DNA of 64,000 nucleotides, from positions 57,278,949 through 57,342,948 of the forward strand of contig NC_030383.2 of NCBI RefSeq assembly GCF_001625215.2, read 5' to 3'. Every line of letters begins with the position of its first letter. The first letter of the stretch is position 1. The stretch comes from Daucus carota subsp. sativus (Eukaryota > Streptophyta > Magnoliopsida > Apiales > Apiaceae). Of this stretch, positions 34,980 through 47,438 are shown piece by piece. The position numbers were made by a program, and so were the translations under genes. The notes under the pieces were generated by a model. That model was not told where the DNA came from. It searched no databases and saw only the letters and a program-made list of their open reading frames with translations.

Positions 34980-37900
34980 TCAGGCAATGTAGTACATTGG
35001 GTTAGGGAGCTTGAAGGACCGTGTAGCCACTGCATAACCAGAGAGGTCGCTCCATTGATCTCCAGAGCAGCCATGGATAACATAACCTTCATCTACCAGT
35101 TCCATTCTCTTTTCAGACTTGTAAACGCTGGCTGCTTTGCCTTTATCCGAGGTTCCCCTGTTTTATTAACAACAAAGAAATAACTGTATTTTAAGCCACA
35201 CCTCAAAAAAATATAGAAACCGTAATCTAAGACATCATGAAAAAATATATGTTACATTTACATTCAAGCCATCATGAGACTCCTATATATTTATTTCTTC
35301 CTCATATCTCATGCATTGAGTGCTCATATTAAGAATTATCTAACAGATGATCATCATTCTCGTTAAGCCAACTATCAATCCAGTTTGCACATATATTTAA
35401 ACAAAAGGGGTAGCTTCCAATCCAACTCCAGCTAGATATCAAATCAAATATCTAGAGAAAAGGGTTTTTCTGTTAAACGCTGTGCATGATGTGTCTGATC
35501 AGCTTACCCAGTTCGGTAGATGTTTGGGACATTCAAGTGTTTCTGGTTTAACTCTGGTGATCAGATTAAAAGGAGGTCTTGAGAGTACGATACCTGAATC
35601 AAGTTTAGTATATACAAACATAACTCAAGGAAGGTTTTGAATTTTGTATAACTCAATAGTCCAATTACCTTAAGAAAAGTTTTTTCCAGTTGCTGAATCC
35701 CGCTTGTAGTAAATTTTTCTCAGTAACATTTCGTTGATATTCATCCCGTCCGGTTAATAAAAATACAGTAATTCCCATCTCTTCAAGCTCATTGTACAAT
35801 CTCAAACTTGCTGGCAGGCTGGGGGCCTCACTCATCTCCACCCAGTTATTGAAGGACTCTTCATCATAAATTTGTGAGCTGCGTCCAAGACAGAAAGCTT
35901 TTATTAACCCAATGTACAAGCTTAAAGCATCTGCCTTAGTGATTTAAGAGCAATATGTTATCACAGTCTATTAAATTTGCCTACTGATCATTTGCATCAG
36001 CAGAAGGTGGATGTAGTTCATGTGTACATAAGTACATTGTTGACAGTACAATTCATAGCTAACATTCCTTTCATTACTAAAATGTTGTCAGAACATCAAA
36101 GGGAATTGATGGCTAAAGCCGTTATAGAATACATCGATAAAAGAACAGAAAAAACACTGAGAATTTAAAATTAAGACTTCATATCAAAAGCAGTAACACA
36201 AAGGATGTGAAATACAATTATCCGACACCTACGAGAATTTTATTCTAACTATAGGTGTTAGTTCCATGCCTACTTCTATTCTTGTCCTATTTGGTGGAAC
36301 ATACCCAATTTCACGTAGATGTATACTGCTTGTAGTTACCATGACCGTAATTATCATAAATTATCTAAATCTCAAAACAATAAATTTTGTTGTTTCAAAC
36401 CTTTATAAGGCGCATATATATTCAGTGAAAAATCACAGAGGAATTTCAAACTATTAGAAAATATGACAAAATATAAAATTAACCAAGTGCAAGGAAATAA
36501 TTTACTTTAACTAATAAGACCCCTCAATCAGTTGGAAAGCATCTGCAAGAAAGTTGCTAGTAGGTCCTCTGTGCATGGTTATTAAGTTTGCTTGAGAAGC
36601 GGAGCACTCTTGTCAATTACTTGGTACAACATAAAGTTGAGAAAGCTGGATATGGAGAACAAAACTTAGTGACGTTTATGAATTAACAATGATGATATTA
36701 GTAATCAAAATTCAAAGGTGCTCAGTAAAACAATATATATGTAGACCTTGATTTTTACAACTTAAAACTCGACTACAAATTGAGTAAATACAGTAACCAT
36801 CCTATAGATGTACAGCATAACCTAACCATAAGATAACTGTCAATTTATGCTAGGTAATAAAACATAGATTATGTTTGTGCTCAGAATTTGAGGAAAACAA
36901 TATCATGATTACAAGCCTAATACATAATATTCCACAGAAAGCACAAGTCCGACTCAGTTATTGTCCCGGCAACGACAAGTGTGTAGGTGGAACTCACATT
37001 CGCACACATTGACTGCCAAAGCAGTTTTTGGTGATCAAACAAAAGATTTATTGAATACATGACTATTTAATCCTCCACAACTGTAATATGAAATATAACT
37101 TGTATGCATGAGCAACTTAAGAGTACAAAAATCTCAATCGAAAGTCTGAATTATTTACTAGAGGAATCATACAAGCACCTGAGACTCTAAATCATTTCTA
37201 TCTATTTTTGTATGATAGAAAGAGTAGCACCCACTCACAAGATCTCATATTGATCTGATTGCCTTAAATCTCAGGTTTATTTTTGTTCTTACTTGCTAAT
37301 CGCCTGACATTAGTAACAGATTAAATGACTGATAGTGGATTCATGAAAGCAGTTGTTTAATAAACTCTTATACTCCCTCCGTTCCATAAGGTTCTTTACG
37401 TTACTTTTTGGCACGCATTTTGAGGCTCCTATAAAGTATAGTTTCATTAAAAAAATTTTAAAAAAAATTCTTCCCTGAATAAAAGTTTTTGATGTTTAAA
37501 CTTTTATTCAAAAAATTAAAAATTTAAAAAACGTTATGGAACTATACTTTATAGGAGTCTCAGAATGCGTGCAAACAGTGAACGTAAACAACCTGGTGAG
37601 GCGGAGGGAGTACTCCTCCTTTGTTCTTAAGCCCAGTACAGATGTAGTTTACATGGATCAATTAGGAAAGGACACAACAGAAAACATATTACTTTATCTT
37701 AAAGAAATATTTCACTGAGATGTAACCGAAGTACAACTAATTTTTGGATTATTGTCGGGCATGAGATTCCAGTTTATGATGCCAGCAACAACAATAACAT
37801 TATGTTTAAAAGAAAAAAAATGAAATTCAAGATTGTGTGGTGAAAAATTGTATACATGCATCACTTTGTCAACAACACAAGGGAGAAAAAGAAGAAAAAA

Positions 37901-39667
37901 GACAACAAACATCTACGCAGTCATTTCTAGACTACCACTATTTCATTCAATATAAGTTCAATGCGAGAACACAAGATTAAAATTGTTACCATATAGCATG
38001 TTTCCACATCACTTTGTCTATTAAAGGACTTTATATTAGGACAAAGTTCAATGTTGTAAGAACTTTTAACATTCTTTCTGCGTGCTGATGTTAAGTTTTG
38101 TATATACAACATTTTTGAATGTTCTTTTACATGTGCAAAGTTGAATATATCATTACAAGAATAAGAACAACTAACGGCTTCCGATCTTGGCTAGTAAATG
38201 GAGCAAGTAGACACTTAATAATCAATATACAGGAAACACTAGCAGGGTTTCAATCGAGCAGTACCAAATGCTATTGCCTATCAGGCTCGAGTTTGTGCTC
38301 GACTACAAAATCTGGAATCAGGCTCGAGTTCGTGTTTTAATCGAGCCATTAATCCGGAAGCTTAAATGACTAAAGTTCGAAAAACTTATGTTCGGGTTAG
38401 AAGCACCAATTGATTGTACTAAATACATATAAGTCTCAATAATATGTCATATATAATCATATATAATTAAAATAAAAGCACGACTAGACTTGCGAGCCTC
38501 ACAAACCAAGTAACTTGGCCCTCAAGCGTGAAAACATACTCGAAAAGAACGAGCTCGACTCAATTCTTTTCGAATCAAATTAGAAAATCTTATGGATTGA
38601 GCTTGGAACAGGGGTAACAAACGAATTTGACCCCGTAAAGTACGAATTCGGATTGCAATTTTGAGTTTTGTTGACCTAAACTTACCCAAAAAAATATCGG
38701 GTCATTTTCAGGTTACCTTAAATTGACACAAATTTTTATATTATAATGTAATATTATAAAAAACACCTATATTTATATTATTTATATATTATCTATTATT
38801 TAAATTATTAAATATATTGCGGGAGGTCGGGAGTTCGACTCCCCGCGTGTACGTGTGTAATCAATTAGCAAAAAGAAAAAAATATTAAATATTTAATTTT
38901 AATTTACTATAAATTATTCAAAATATTATTATTTAGTTATTTATTATTTAAAAATATATATTAATAAATTATTATTGTGTCAGATAGGGCCGGGTCAAGC
39001 TTAGGTCGAGTATTTGGCCCATTGAAAGTTGGTTTCGGATAAATTTCTCACCAGAAACCTGAAATTGCCGGGCCCCACCTTGAGCATAACTCATATAAAC
39101 CCTTAAACACAAGTATTAGCTCACAATGACAAAACAAATTAGCTCACTAATCCTCATTTCAGTTCACATTACTGATTTCTTACAACAATCAACAATGTAT
39201 GTAAAGTAAAGACTAAAGACTAAATTAGCAAATAAAAACTTAAAAAAAATGTAAAGAGTGGTGAAAGACTCAACTCACTCAAATCCCTTATCAGCATAAT
39301 AAGGCAGATTAGACAAAAGGGTCTCATCAATATCAAAAACCCAAGCATCCTTCCCAGTGAGCTCCACAGTCTTAGCATACTCCAATGAATCATCAGCAAC
39401 CACCTCAGAATCAGATATATATCTGTCCCCAGTCATGTAATCCTTGACATAGTCAATACATTTCTCAGGAGTGAAGCTCCAGCTTCCAGCATCATTGGTT
39501 TCAACACTGAATCTCCAGCTATCACAGTAGAGAGTGTTGGCTAAGGTGAAAAGCAAGTGGGGTTTTGTGAATTGTTGGATTATTGAGTGGGAGAGAATGG
39601 GAGAGATTAGAGTGAAGAGGAAGAGAAGTGTGAGGTGGGTTTGGTCAGAGGCCATGGTTAGTATCAA
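34980..39667 (-). CDS. HAD subfamily IIIB acid phosphatase (VSP-like), 3 exons, proximal first exon
   Basis: Secreted or vacuolar acid phosphatase of the vegetative storage protein family. Exons, 5' to 3': 39667-39279, 35878-35669, 35157-34980 (258 aa, usual length). It has a signal peptide at about 1-27, the catalytic motif DIDETLLSN (Asp112 and Asp114, so unlike Arabidopsis VSP2 the nucleophile is kept), motif II FLLTGRDEYQR in exon 2, and VYKSEKR and GDQWSDLSGYA in exon 3, ending PMYYIA. ATGs at 39667 and 39655 are both possible starts. Intron 1 is 3.4 kb and contains a Stowaway MITE. A second, nearly identical first exon lies upstream at 40306-40694; the two share exons 2-3. The position matches At4g29260/29270. 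Confidence 0.85.
37373..37610. mobile_element. Stowaway MITE in HAD phosphatase intron 1
   Basis: Starts CTCCCTCCGTTCCATAAGGT and ends with the reverse complement of CTCCCTCCGCCTCACCAGGT, flanked by TA at 37371-37372 and 37611-37612. Length 238 bp; the arms form a long imperfect hairpin around 37430-37560. Confidence 0.85.
38250..38600. repeat. Subterminal-repeat-rich transposon-like segment
   Basis: Several copies of CTCGAG-type motifs (AGGCTCGAGTTTGTGCTCGA, AGGCTCGAGTTCGTG, CGAGCTCGACTC) occur within 350 bp in both orientations, as in ends of hAT-like elements. No boundaries or target duplication were found. Confidence 0.35.
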
Positions 39668-40749
39668 GAAGACAAGAACCTACGACCCCTTTTAGTGTGT
39701 TTGAGTTTGGGTATGAATCTGAATCTATTTGTTTCTTGTTATGAGAACTTAAACTTTCATGTTTGGATCTAAGACATTTTTCTAGTGTAATCTATAAATA
39801 AATTGAGTTGAAAAAACTAGCTTCAAATGGGTTATGTGGTTACTTGAATTGTAGCAACTTGAATCCTATATGGATTTGATAATGGGAGGTTAGTGAATTT
39901 ATATTACTCCCTTCATCCCATTTTAAGTGTCCTATTTGACTTTTGAATGGAAATTGACCAAAATTTTAAAATACATATATTAATAAATTATTATTATTAT
40001 TATTTTCATTTCAGGTTGTTTCGGGTCGAGCCTAGGTCCAGCATTATGGCTCATTAAAATTTCAGGTTTGTTTCGGATAAATTTCTCACCCGAAACAGCC
40101 CTAGCTCGGAATACCTTGAGCATAACTCATATAAACCCCTAAAGAGCCTAAACAGAAGTATCAGCTTACAAGGACAAAACAAATTACCTCACTAATCCTC
40201 ATTTCAATTCACGTCACTAATTTTCTACAACAATGTATATAAATTAAAGACTAAATTAGCAAAAATAAAATAAAAATGTAAAGAGTATTGAAAGACTAAG
40301 CTCACCCAAATCCATTATCAGCATAATAAGGCAGATTCGACAAAAGGGTCTCATCAACATCAAAAACCCAAGCATCCTTCCCAGTGAGCTCCACAGTCTT
40401 AGCATACTCCAATGAATCATCAGCAACCACCTCAGAATCAGATGTATATCTGTCCCCAGTCATGTAATCCTTGACATAGTCAATACATTTCTCGGGAATG
40501 GTGCTCCAGCTTCCAGCATCATTGGTTTCAACACTGAATCTCCAGCTATCACAGTAGAGAGTGTTGGCTGAGGTGAAATGCAAGAGGGGTTTTGTGAATT
40601 GTTGGATTATTGAGTGGGAGAGAATGGGAGAGATGAGAGTGAAGAGGAGGAGAAGTGTGAGGTGGGTTTGGTCGGAGGCCATGGTTAGTATCAAGAACCT
40701 GCGACCCTTGAAGTGTTTGAGGTTTGGGTATGAATCTGAATCTATTTAT
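38943..40749. repeat. Direct duplication of HAD phosphatase exon 1 and flanks, period about 1,027 bp
   Basis: Units of about 790 bp, roughly 38943-39730 and 39965-40749, share intron sequence, exon 1 and the first 60 bases upstream. Exon 1 is nearly identical in the two (a few changes such as DIDET/DVDET and DKGFE/DNGFG). The upstream border of the match falls inside the TATA box of the distal copy: identity ends after GAATCTATTT. A truncated Stowaway-like left end (about 39905-39960) abuts the second unit. Confidence 0.9.
40306..40694 (-). CDS. Duplicated distal first exon of the HAD acid phosphatase
   Basis: An intact copy of exon 1 encodes signal peptide, CDSWRFSVETNDAGSW and DVDETLLSN, and ends GG|GTGAGC. 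Spliced to the exon at 35878 it would give GFGSQIYDE, the family consensus, whereas the proximal copy gives GFDSQIYDE. It keeps a TATA box (TATAAATAG, 40742-40750) about 50 bp upstream. It has no exons 2-3 of its own before the proximal copy, so it is either an alternative first exon or a truncated duplicate. Confidence 0.8.
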
Positions 40750-40750
40750 A
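40742..40750 (-). promoter_or_regulatory. TATA box of the distal HAD phosphatase first exon
   Basis: TATAAATAG on the minus strand, about 50 bp from ATG 40694. The matching place before the proximal exon reads ACAAATAG, so only the distal copy has it. Confidence 0.6.
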
Positions 40751-41773
40751 CCCAGTAAACACAATATCACATGTGCGAAATTTGTCAGATGTGACCCTGC
40801 CTCGTGAAATAATTAATAATTGAATTCGATTTGATTTTTTGTCAAATTTGATTTGAATTTGAATAATTTTTGAGAAAAAGTAGAAATAATTTTTTTAGTA
40901 ATTGGTGTATTATAAATATTTAAATTTATTTAATTAAAATCTTTCATATGTCTACTACGTTATTTGAAAAAGAAATTTAAGATTGGGGCTATTTTTTATT
41001 CATTCATTATAATTTTTGGTATTTTTTTTATAAATGAGTTAATTCAATAATAAAAAGCCACGGTATCTACATAAACAGTCGCGTCGAACAAAAAAAAAAA
41101 CAGAAACAATCACTGATTAATCCATTCTTCTTGGAAATAAAATCACTTGATTTGTTAAAGATGATATGTACACATACTTCGCCACTTTCGCTTCCGCCAT
41201 AAATAGTTTGAGCTATCGACTGAGAATGCAATCCCCTGACAATTTTTATTACTAAATCAAGCACCATACTCACACAAACGGTGAGAAAATAATAAAAGTC
41301 ATACAAATAGTGAGACAACAAAAAAATCAATACCATACGTGACAACCTAACAACCAAATGCGTAAATGAAATATTAGATAAACAAGGAAATCCTAAGATC
41401 TGGAGAACAAACCCACAAAAATAAGATAACTCGAACCACTTTGAAGGATAGAAGCACTGTGAAAAATGAGAAGTTCGTAACTCCGTGAAATTGAGATCTA
41501 AGATAAGAAGGTTAAAACGGAAAAGGTTTTGAATCCTTAGATCCGAAAAACCAAACTAATGTTAAATAAGTTCTATTGAAAGAAGGAACAAAACCCAAAA
41601 AAAAAAAAAAAAAAATTTAGGAGCTTTCCATCGGTAGAGATCCGATGGAAGCCCCTTCCATTGCTAAACAAAAGTAAAAGATCGAGGGGGAGGAAACTAG
41701 GGCTTGCGCCTTTGCCGTATCGGATAAAATTATAATTTTTGGTACTTGTTCAAATAAATATGAGATTATCGGA
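40751..41773. other. Spacer upstream of the HAD phosphatase
   Basis: It has an A-homopolymer at about 41590-41615, then a perfect small hairpin CTTTCCATCGG/CCGATGGAAG at about 41624-41651. The segment 41206-41260 resembles 10307-10352, suggesting a dispersed repeat. No gene is supported. Confidence 0.5.
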
Positions 41774-42236
41774 TTGAGGGATCGTTTGGTTCGTGGAGCG
41801 GTATCGGGTTCGAATTAAGAATCGAGTTGGGGTGGTATGGGGTTAAGGTATCATTTATGATATCATGTGTTTTTTTGAGTGTTGGAATGAATCTATTTAA
41901 TTTAAATATTATCATGTTATTGATTAAATAAAATAATTTTATTAAATAAAAAATTATAAATATTTTTATTATTAACAATAACATTTATTTGTATATGTAA
42001 ATATTTTTTTTGTCATTATTAATATTTTTTCAAAAAATAAGAAAAAAACATTAATAATGATACCCATACCAGCATTTCATACCCACCTCTTCACTTGGGT
42101 TTCAAAAAGTCATATTCTGAGGGTTTGAGATATGGGTATGAAGATAAAAAAAATCCAACCAAACATTAGGTATGAGTTTGGCTGATTTGATACCCATACC
42201 TGATTCATCGTACTACCCAACCAAATGACCCCTCAA
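41774..42236. mobile_element. MITE with GTTTGGTT-type termini (Tourist/PIF-like or hAT)
   Basis: The left end TTGAGGGATCGTTTGGTT and the reverse complement of the right end TTGAGGGGTCATTTGGTT match at 16 of 18 positions. Length about 463 bp, AT-rich centre, no transposase. Target duplication not resolved. Confidence 0.65.
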
Positions 42237-42572
42237 ATAAATAATATAGTTCTGATTCAATTTCCTGCTGGAAATATAGCCTCTTTCTTAGCTGAGAGTG
42301 GTTGTGCAGAGAGTACAGCCTTCTGCCAAAGAAATTTAACCTCTTGTCTAAATTTGAAAAAAACGTGCTTAATAATGATCGAGTAAAATAGGTGAATTCA
42401 ATTGTCATCTCCTTTTCCAACCAAAAATTATGTGGCTCTGGCCTAGCAAAAAATTTTATGTGGCACAGTTTTTTTTGCTTTCTATACAGCATGTGGCTCA
42501 GGCTAGTGAGGTGTAATCAGCATCTCTACGAGTCATACAAAACAAGAAGAAAACTTCAGCTGTACTGGGAAG

Positions 42573-42779
42573 TAGAGGTGGCCATTCGGGCGCGCCGGGG
42601 CGGTTCGGGCCGGTTCAACCGCGGGCCGAACCGTCAGCGGTGAAACCGTAACCGGCACGTTTGAAGTGGCGGTCCGGTCCGTGCCGGACCGGGGCCAGAA
42701 GAACTGAAAACCGGAACCCAGTTCAGTTCCGATCCGTGTTTAGACGATTCAGTCGGTTCGGTCCGTTTGGCCACCTCTA
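42573..42779. mobile_element. hAT MITE with GC-rich body, perfect 8-bp target duplication
   Basis: Terminal repeats TAGAGGTGGCCA at both ends; flanks CTGGGAAG at 42565-42572 and 42780-42787. The 207-bp body is unusually GC-rich (many CCGGTCCG/CGGTTCGG motifs) against its AT-rich surroundings. Confidence 0.93.
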
Positions 42780-43271
42780 CTGGGAAGAAGATCCTTTTAC
42801 GTTAGTAATACTGCACTCATTAGTTATGCAGATTAAAATTCATGATTGTGCATATATGTTCATAACAATTTCATTACATTACTAACTCTGTAACTCATTT
42901 CACTTCACTATAATATTATCCGTCATTCTTTTCAATTTTGGTCGAAGCACCCTTTTGCAGCCAGTATATTAAAAAATACAGTAGTATAGTAAAAACAGCA
43001 ATCATTTAATTTGACAAAAATATCGTGTTGAAATTAAGCAGAAAACTAGAATAATTAATTAAATATATATTTAAATAATTAAACTTGATCGATTAGTTTT
43101 AGAAAATAATGTATTGATAAGTTGAATTTTAAAATGCTAAATCCATGTAAGCTTGTAAAGTTCTTCAATTTCCATAATCCTTGTACAAACTAACACACTC
43201 ACTTTTTTATACCAACTTCGTAAACAACATTAAAACAAGCTCCATTTGCCTAGGTCCGGATGAAAAACATA

Positions 43272-43528
43272 CTCCCTCCGTCTTATTTTAGTCGTCACAA
43301 TTCTATTTTTGTTGGTTAAATTGACTAAATTTTGACTAAAGATTATGAATCACTCTTTCATTATTTTAAAAAACTAAAAACTACATCTTAAAATAGATTA
43401 AAAGTTATTTCTGATGATATTTTTTTTTAATTATATCAAATAATAAGATATTAATAAAATTTAGTCAAATTTTAATCAATTTAACCGGCACAAAATTAAA
43501 TGTGACAACTAAAATGAGACGGAGGGAG
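43272..43528. mobile_element. Stowaway MITE
   Basis: CTCCCTCCGTCTTATTTTAG at the left; the reverse complement of the right end is CTCCCTCCGTCTCATTTTAG, flanked by TA at both sides. Length 257 bp. Confidence 0.93.
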
Positions 43529-44701
43529 TATTTCTCGATACATCTAATGGCCTCCTCGGACTAAGAGAAGATTTATTCAAGACAGTCCAGTGCAGACAGT
43601 GCCAGGCTATGAATTCCGGGCTCCCCTCTGGACTTTAGCCGGCTGATCCATAACAAACTCGTTGGTTGGGACGAATTTTTTCAATTTAAGTTAATTGATA
43701 TTATGTTTTAACTCAATTTAATCAATTTTTTATTGTTTTATTTAAAATAGATGGCAACCGTATAAATTTTATTAATTAAAAGAATATTTTACAGATAATT
43801 TGAGAGGAATTCCTTTCTAAAAAATCGGAACAAATCATATCAAAATACAGTCCGTCATTCATTACGGGCCGGTTCGAGCGGGAAGTCCTGACTCGTGCGG
43901 TTCGCGCGGACGGTCAGGTCCGATCCCAGTTACAAAATATATATGATCATATCGGGTCCGATCGCAGTTACAAAATATATATATAATCACGGGCTTCTAG
44001 AAACTAAATTAGCCTAAAAACTAGAAACTTCAAACTGGTATCTGACCAATTTTTTATCACTATTTTTAACTGCTACTATCACTCATTTGTACATCACAAA
44101 TCACTATTTCCTATACAAGAAATCTCAAAAATAAAGATATATAAATATACATATACAACATATATCATCATCATATTCACTTATATCACATTGATGAACC
44201 TCCAAGCATCATTATCAACCCATTCCACTGCTAACGCCGTCACCCATACCCACAATTGACCTACCACCGCTTGTCACCATAACTTGTCATTACTGGTGAT
44301 TATTTACCACCACCGCACACCTCATCTCATTATTTTTTTTTTTACCATCATAGACCTTTTACAACTATAATTGCTCATAAATAATCGATAACCAATAGCA
44401 AACATAAGTAAATTTTCTCAATTATCAATAACAAAAATTGCTAATATAACTGCATAAAATAGTGATAAATAGCGTATAAACGAGTGATATTAGTAGTTAT
44501 ATAACATTAGTTTCTATTTGATCGCTTGCCTATATATAATCATACTGGCTTATTTTTTGTACAGTCCGTTCCTGTTCGACTCGGGCCTGATTTGAGCCGA
44601 TTTCTATTGAATTTTTTCTGGGCCAAAACCGTTGGTTCGGCCGGCAACATATATAGAGCTGCAGTCTACTCACGATACAAAAGAAAGATTAGGGTTTGGA
44701 C
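43529..44701. other. Spacer before the F-box gene
   Basis: At 43860-43980 GC-rich CGGTTCG motifs and a short direct repeat (CGATCCCAGTTACAAAATAT and CGATCGCAGTTACAAAATAT) look like a transposon end; a possible other end with TCGGGCCTGA and GGTTCGGCC lies at 44575-44645. Boundaries are not resolved. The F-box promoter must lie here. Confidence 0.4.
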
Positions 44702-46703
44702 GAATACTCCAGGGTACATCTAATGGCAACCTCCGACTTAGAGAAGTATCTAACCCAATATTTATTGATAAACATCTTTTGCAGACTAGATGTAAAATCT
44801 ATTCTACGATGCACTTGTGTTCGCAAGTCATGGCATCACCTTATTATCAACACTTCTAATTTGGTTAAAGATCATCTAACCTTTCAGAAAACCTCCTCCC
44901 ATGCAAAAAAATATATACTACATCAACTTCCAAAGGCTGCAGATTACTAACAGATTGCACGCCTCTTTTCGACACTACGAAACATTCTAAACTATACTAC
45001 ACTCCAGAATTATTCGAGAAAGATTTTAAAACTGGTAATGGACGCAAACTGAGGATTCACGGGATGTTTGATGGGTTGTTTTGTATTTCTTTTTCCTCGA
45101 GAGAATTTGAGTATAGTGAACATGATTGTTATCGTATAGGAGATAATTTGTATCTATGGAACCCGATATGTAGAAAATCTAAAAGGCTTCCGGGACTTGA
45201 ACTCTCGACCTCTGGTGTGAGCTTTGGGCAATATGGTGGTGTGAGCTTTGGGTATTATGGTGGTGATTATAAAGTGATAGTAATTTCTTCGTGTACTGGT
45301 TGTAAATATTTTGTTTCCATTTACAGCTTAAGTAGTCATTGTTGGAACGTTATTCGTACTAATTGTTATTATCAAGAGGTTAGTGATTTTACTATTCACC
45401 ATCCTACCAGGTTTGTATATGGTACTGCATATATGATAACAGCTATGCGAAGGACAGCATTTTCATATCTACCGCTGATGGTATGGTTTGATTTACGCGA
45501 TGAGACTATCCAACAGTTGAAGTGTCCGGAAGAATTTGTTCATTATGGTTCTTGCTATACCATTGAAGCGTATGGAGAATCAATTGCTGTTTTCGGATGT
45601 GGTATTAGAGAGGATCATGAGCGGTATCTTGACATGTGGACATTTTTAAGAGACAAGGACTCATCCAAATCAAGCTGGGAAAAGAAGCTGGTTATTAAGA
45701 TGAAAAATGGGTTGTATACTAATTTTCCATTAGGCTTCAGGCTTCTTAGACAATGGTAAATATGTTATAAGTAGATTTTCTAGAAAAGATTATTCATTGA
45801 AAACCACGTTCCTTTTGTGCGATCTGGAGTCTCAAAAAGTTTCAAAGTGCCGATCTCAAAATAATACAGGTTGTGATATGAATCCTAATTGTGTGGAGAG
45901 CCTCCTCCTACTCGATGAAGATAGCATAGATCCTTTTGTGCACTCTGAGGCGGAGTCTTCTTGCGGTTCAATATTGTTTACTTTGCAGAAGGATATCGGA
46001 CATCCAAAAAAGTGTATGGAAACTGAACTGGGAAAATCAAGCAAAGATATTAGGAGGAAGAAAAGATCTAGAAGGTAGAGCAAAAGCTGAGTTGAGGAAA
46101 TTTTTTATGACAAAGGTGACTTGTTATCTAGTTTTCTTACAGAATTTTAATGCACTAATGTTTTGTAATCTTAATTTTGTTAATTCTAGATCTGCTTTGT
46201 TTTATCCAGTATTGATATCGCATATTTAGAGCATCTCCAACCCTCTTGCCCTGTTAGCTAAAATAATTTAAAAAGAAACTCAAACAATATAAAATTTATC
46301 TGAGGCCCCTGTATTTGAACTTGTTTGCGATTTTGAATCATTTATTGATAGTTTAGCCCCTGTTTTATTATGTTGTGATCTAGCGAGACAATTCTTACCG
46401 TACTTTGTGAGCTATGTAAAGGATATCTTTCTTGTTCATTATATCCGTGTTTATACCATTCTGATTGAGCTCTCAAATAGTTGTGTAAGTCTTGAGCATG
46501 TAAAACTTCGTAGGACTTTACTCATCGTTACTTAGTCTCTTTGACTGATCATGCTAATTAAAATCTTTTCCCACTATTTTTGTTACCCTGAAATTCAAGT
46601 TTCTAATCTTTATATCCGGCCTTTCTCATTTTGCAGGCGTGATAATTTGAATTTGAATAATCTAAAGGCTGATCCAACGTTGGGGAGGCCATTGTTGGAT
46701 TGA
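44702..46703 (+). pseudogene. F-box protein with F-box associated domain, two frameshifts
   Basis: Intact relatives act as substrate receptors of SCF ubiquitin ligases. The frame opens with MATSDLEKYLTQYLLINIFC, an F-box of about 40 residues, then hits TAA at 44948-44950. One base out of phase the protein continues (LTDCTPLFDTTKHSKLYY, then IHGMFDGLFCISF, NLYLWNPICRKSKRLP) to TAA at 45757-45759. A second shift restores FLDNGKYVISRFS and LLCDLESQKV up to 46078. A donor at 46077 (AGAAG|GTAGAG) and an acceptor at 46636 would add a 22-codon exon ending at 46703. A 24-bp in-frame tandem repeat (45217-45264) encodes VSFGQYGG/VSFGYYGG. Either a recent pseudogene or assembly errors. Confidence 0.8.
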
Positions 46704-47438
46704 TTGCTTTGCTCCCTCATTGCAGTCAGTAATGGTCTATGAGTTGTTTAAGATCATTTGAATTTCGTCGAATTACTCCTAATATGCACCATACTTATTT
46801 GTAATCAATTCGGAAATTGTTCCTGTGTGCCCCATACGCGTATGTTATCAGAAATTGTTGCTTCGCCTTTTCTTGTCTATGATATGAAATGGCAATTCTG
46901 TATTGTCAAAGTTGCAATTCTATATTACCAATGGAGTCTGGTAAAAAATATTTGTTGCTGTGAATGTTGCGCAATTCAAGTATAAGCACTCTTCTTATAT
47001 CTTCGATCTGTGTTGGAAAGAAACATGTCTTGATGCTCTTTCTTATGTATATATTTATGAATATAAGTAGTTGAATAGATGAACTAGTTCATGGAACAAT
47101 GATATAATGATAGAATAAACCAGCAACGTGCTGTTACATTTACAGTGTAAAAAAAATTAACGAATATAAGACCAGAACAACCTGATTATACTTCACACAG
47201 GTATATTAAACTACATCTACTCTCTTAAGGAACTTATAGGCCAAAAGTATGCGGAGACTAAAATACGTGTCAAGCAATATAAAAAAATGTAAAGAAATGA
47301 GAAGGACGGAGAGAGTATTGTCTAAAGCTATAGTGTACTGCGATGATTTCATCACTCTGAAGCAAAAGGGTAGAGAATGGAACGTTTTGTTTATGAACTT
47401 GACATGTTATTGTATATGTTAGGCACAAGATTGAAGGT
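46704..47438. other. Spacer between F-box and DUF1005 genes
   Basis: Holds the 3' regions of both convergent genes. The right half of a Stowaway-like element ends at about 47315 (GACGGAGAGAGTA) with no left partner. Nothing else supported. Confidence 0.5.

Noticed and set aside
38816-38870. tRNA-like B box (GAGTTCGACTCCC)
   Set aside because: No A box or cloverleaf around it; at most a SINE or tRNA fragment.
40561-40758. 65-codon plus-strand ORF
   Set aside because: Antisense to the duplicated phosphatase first exon.
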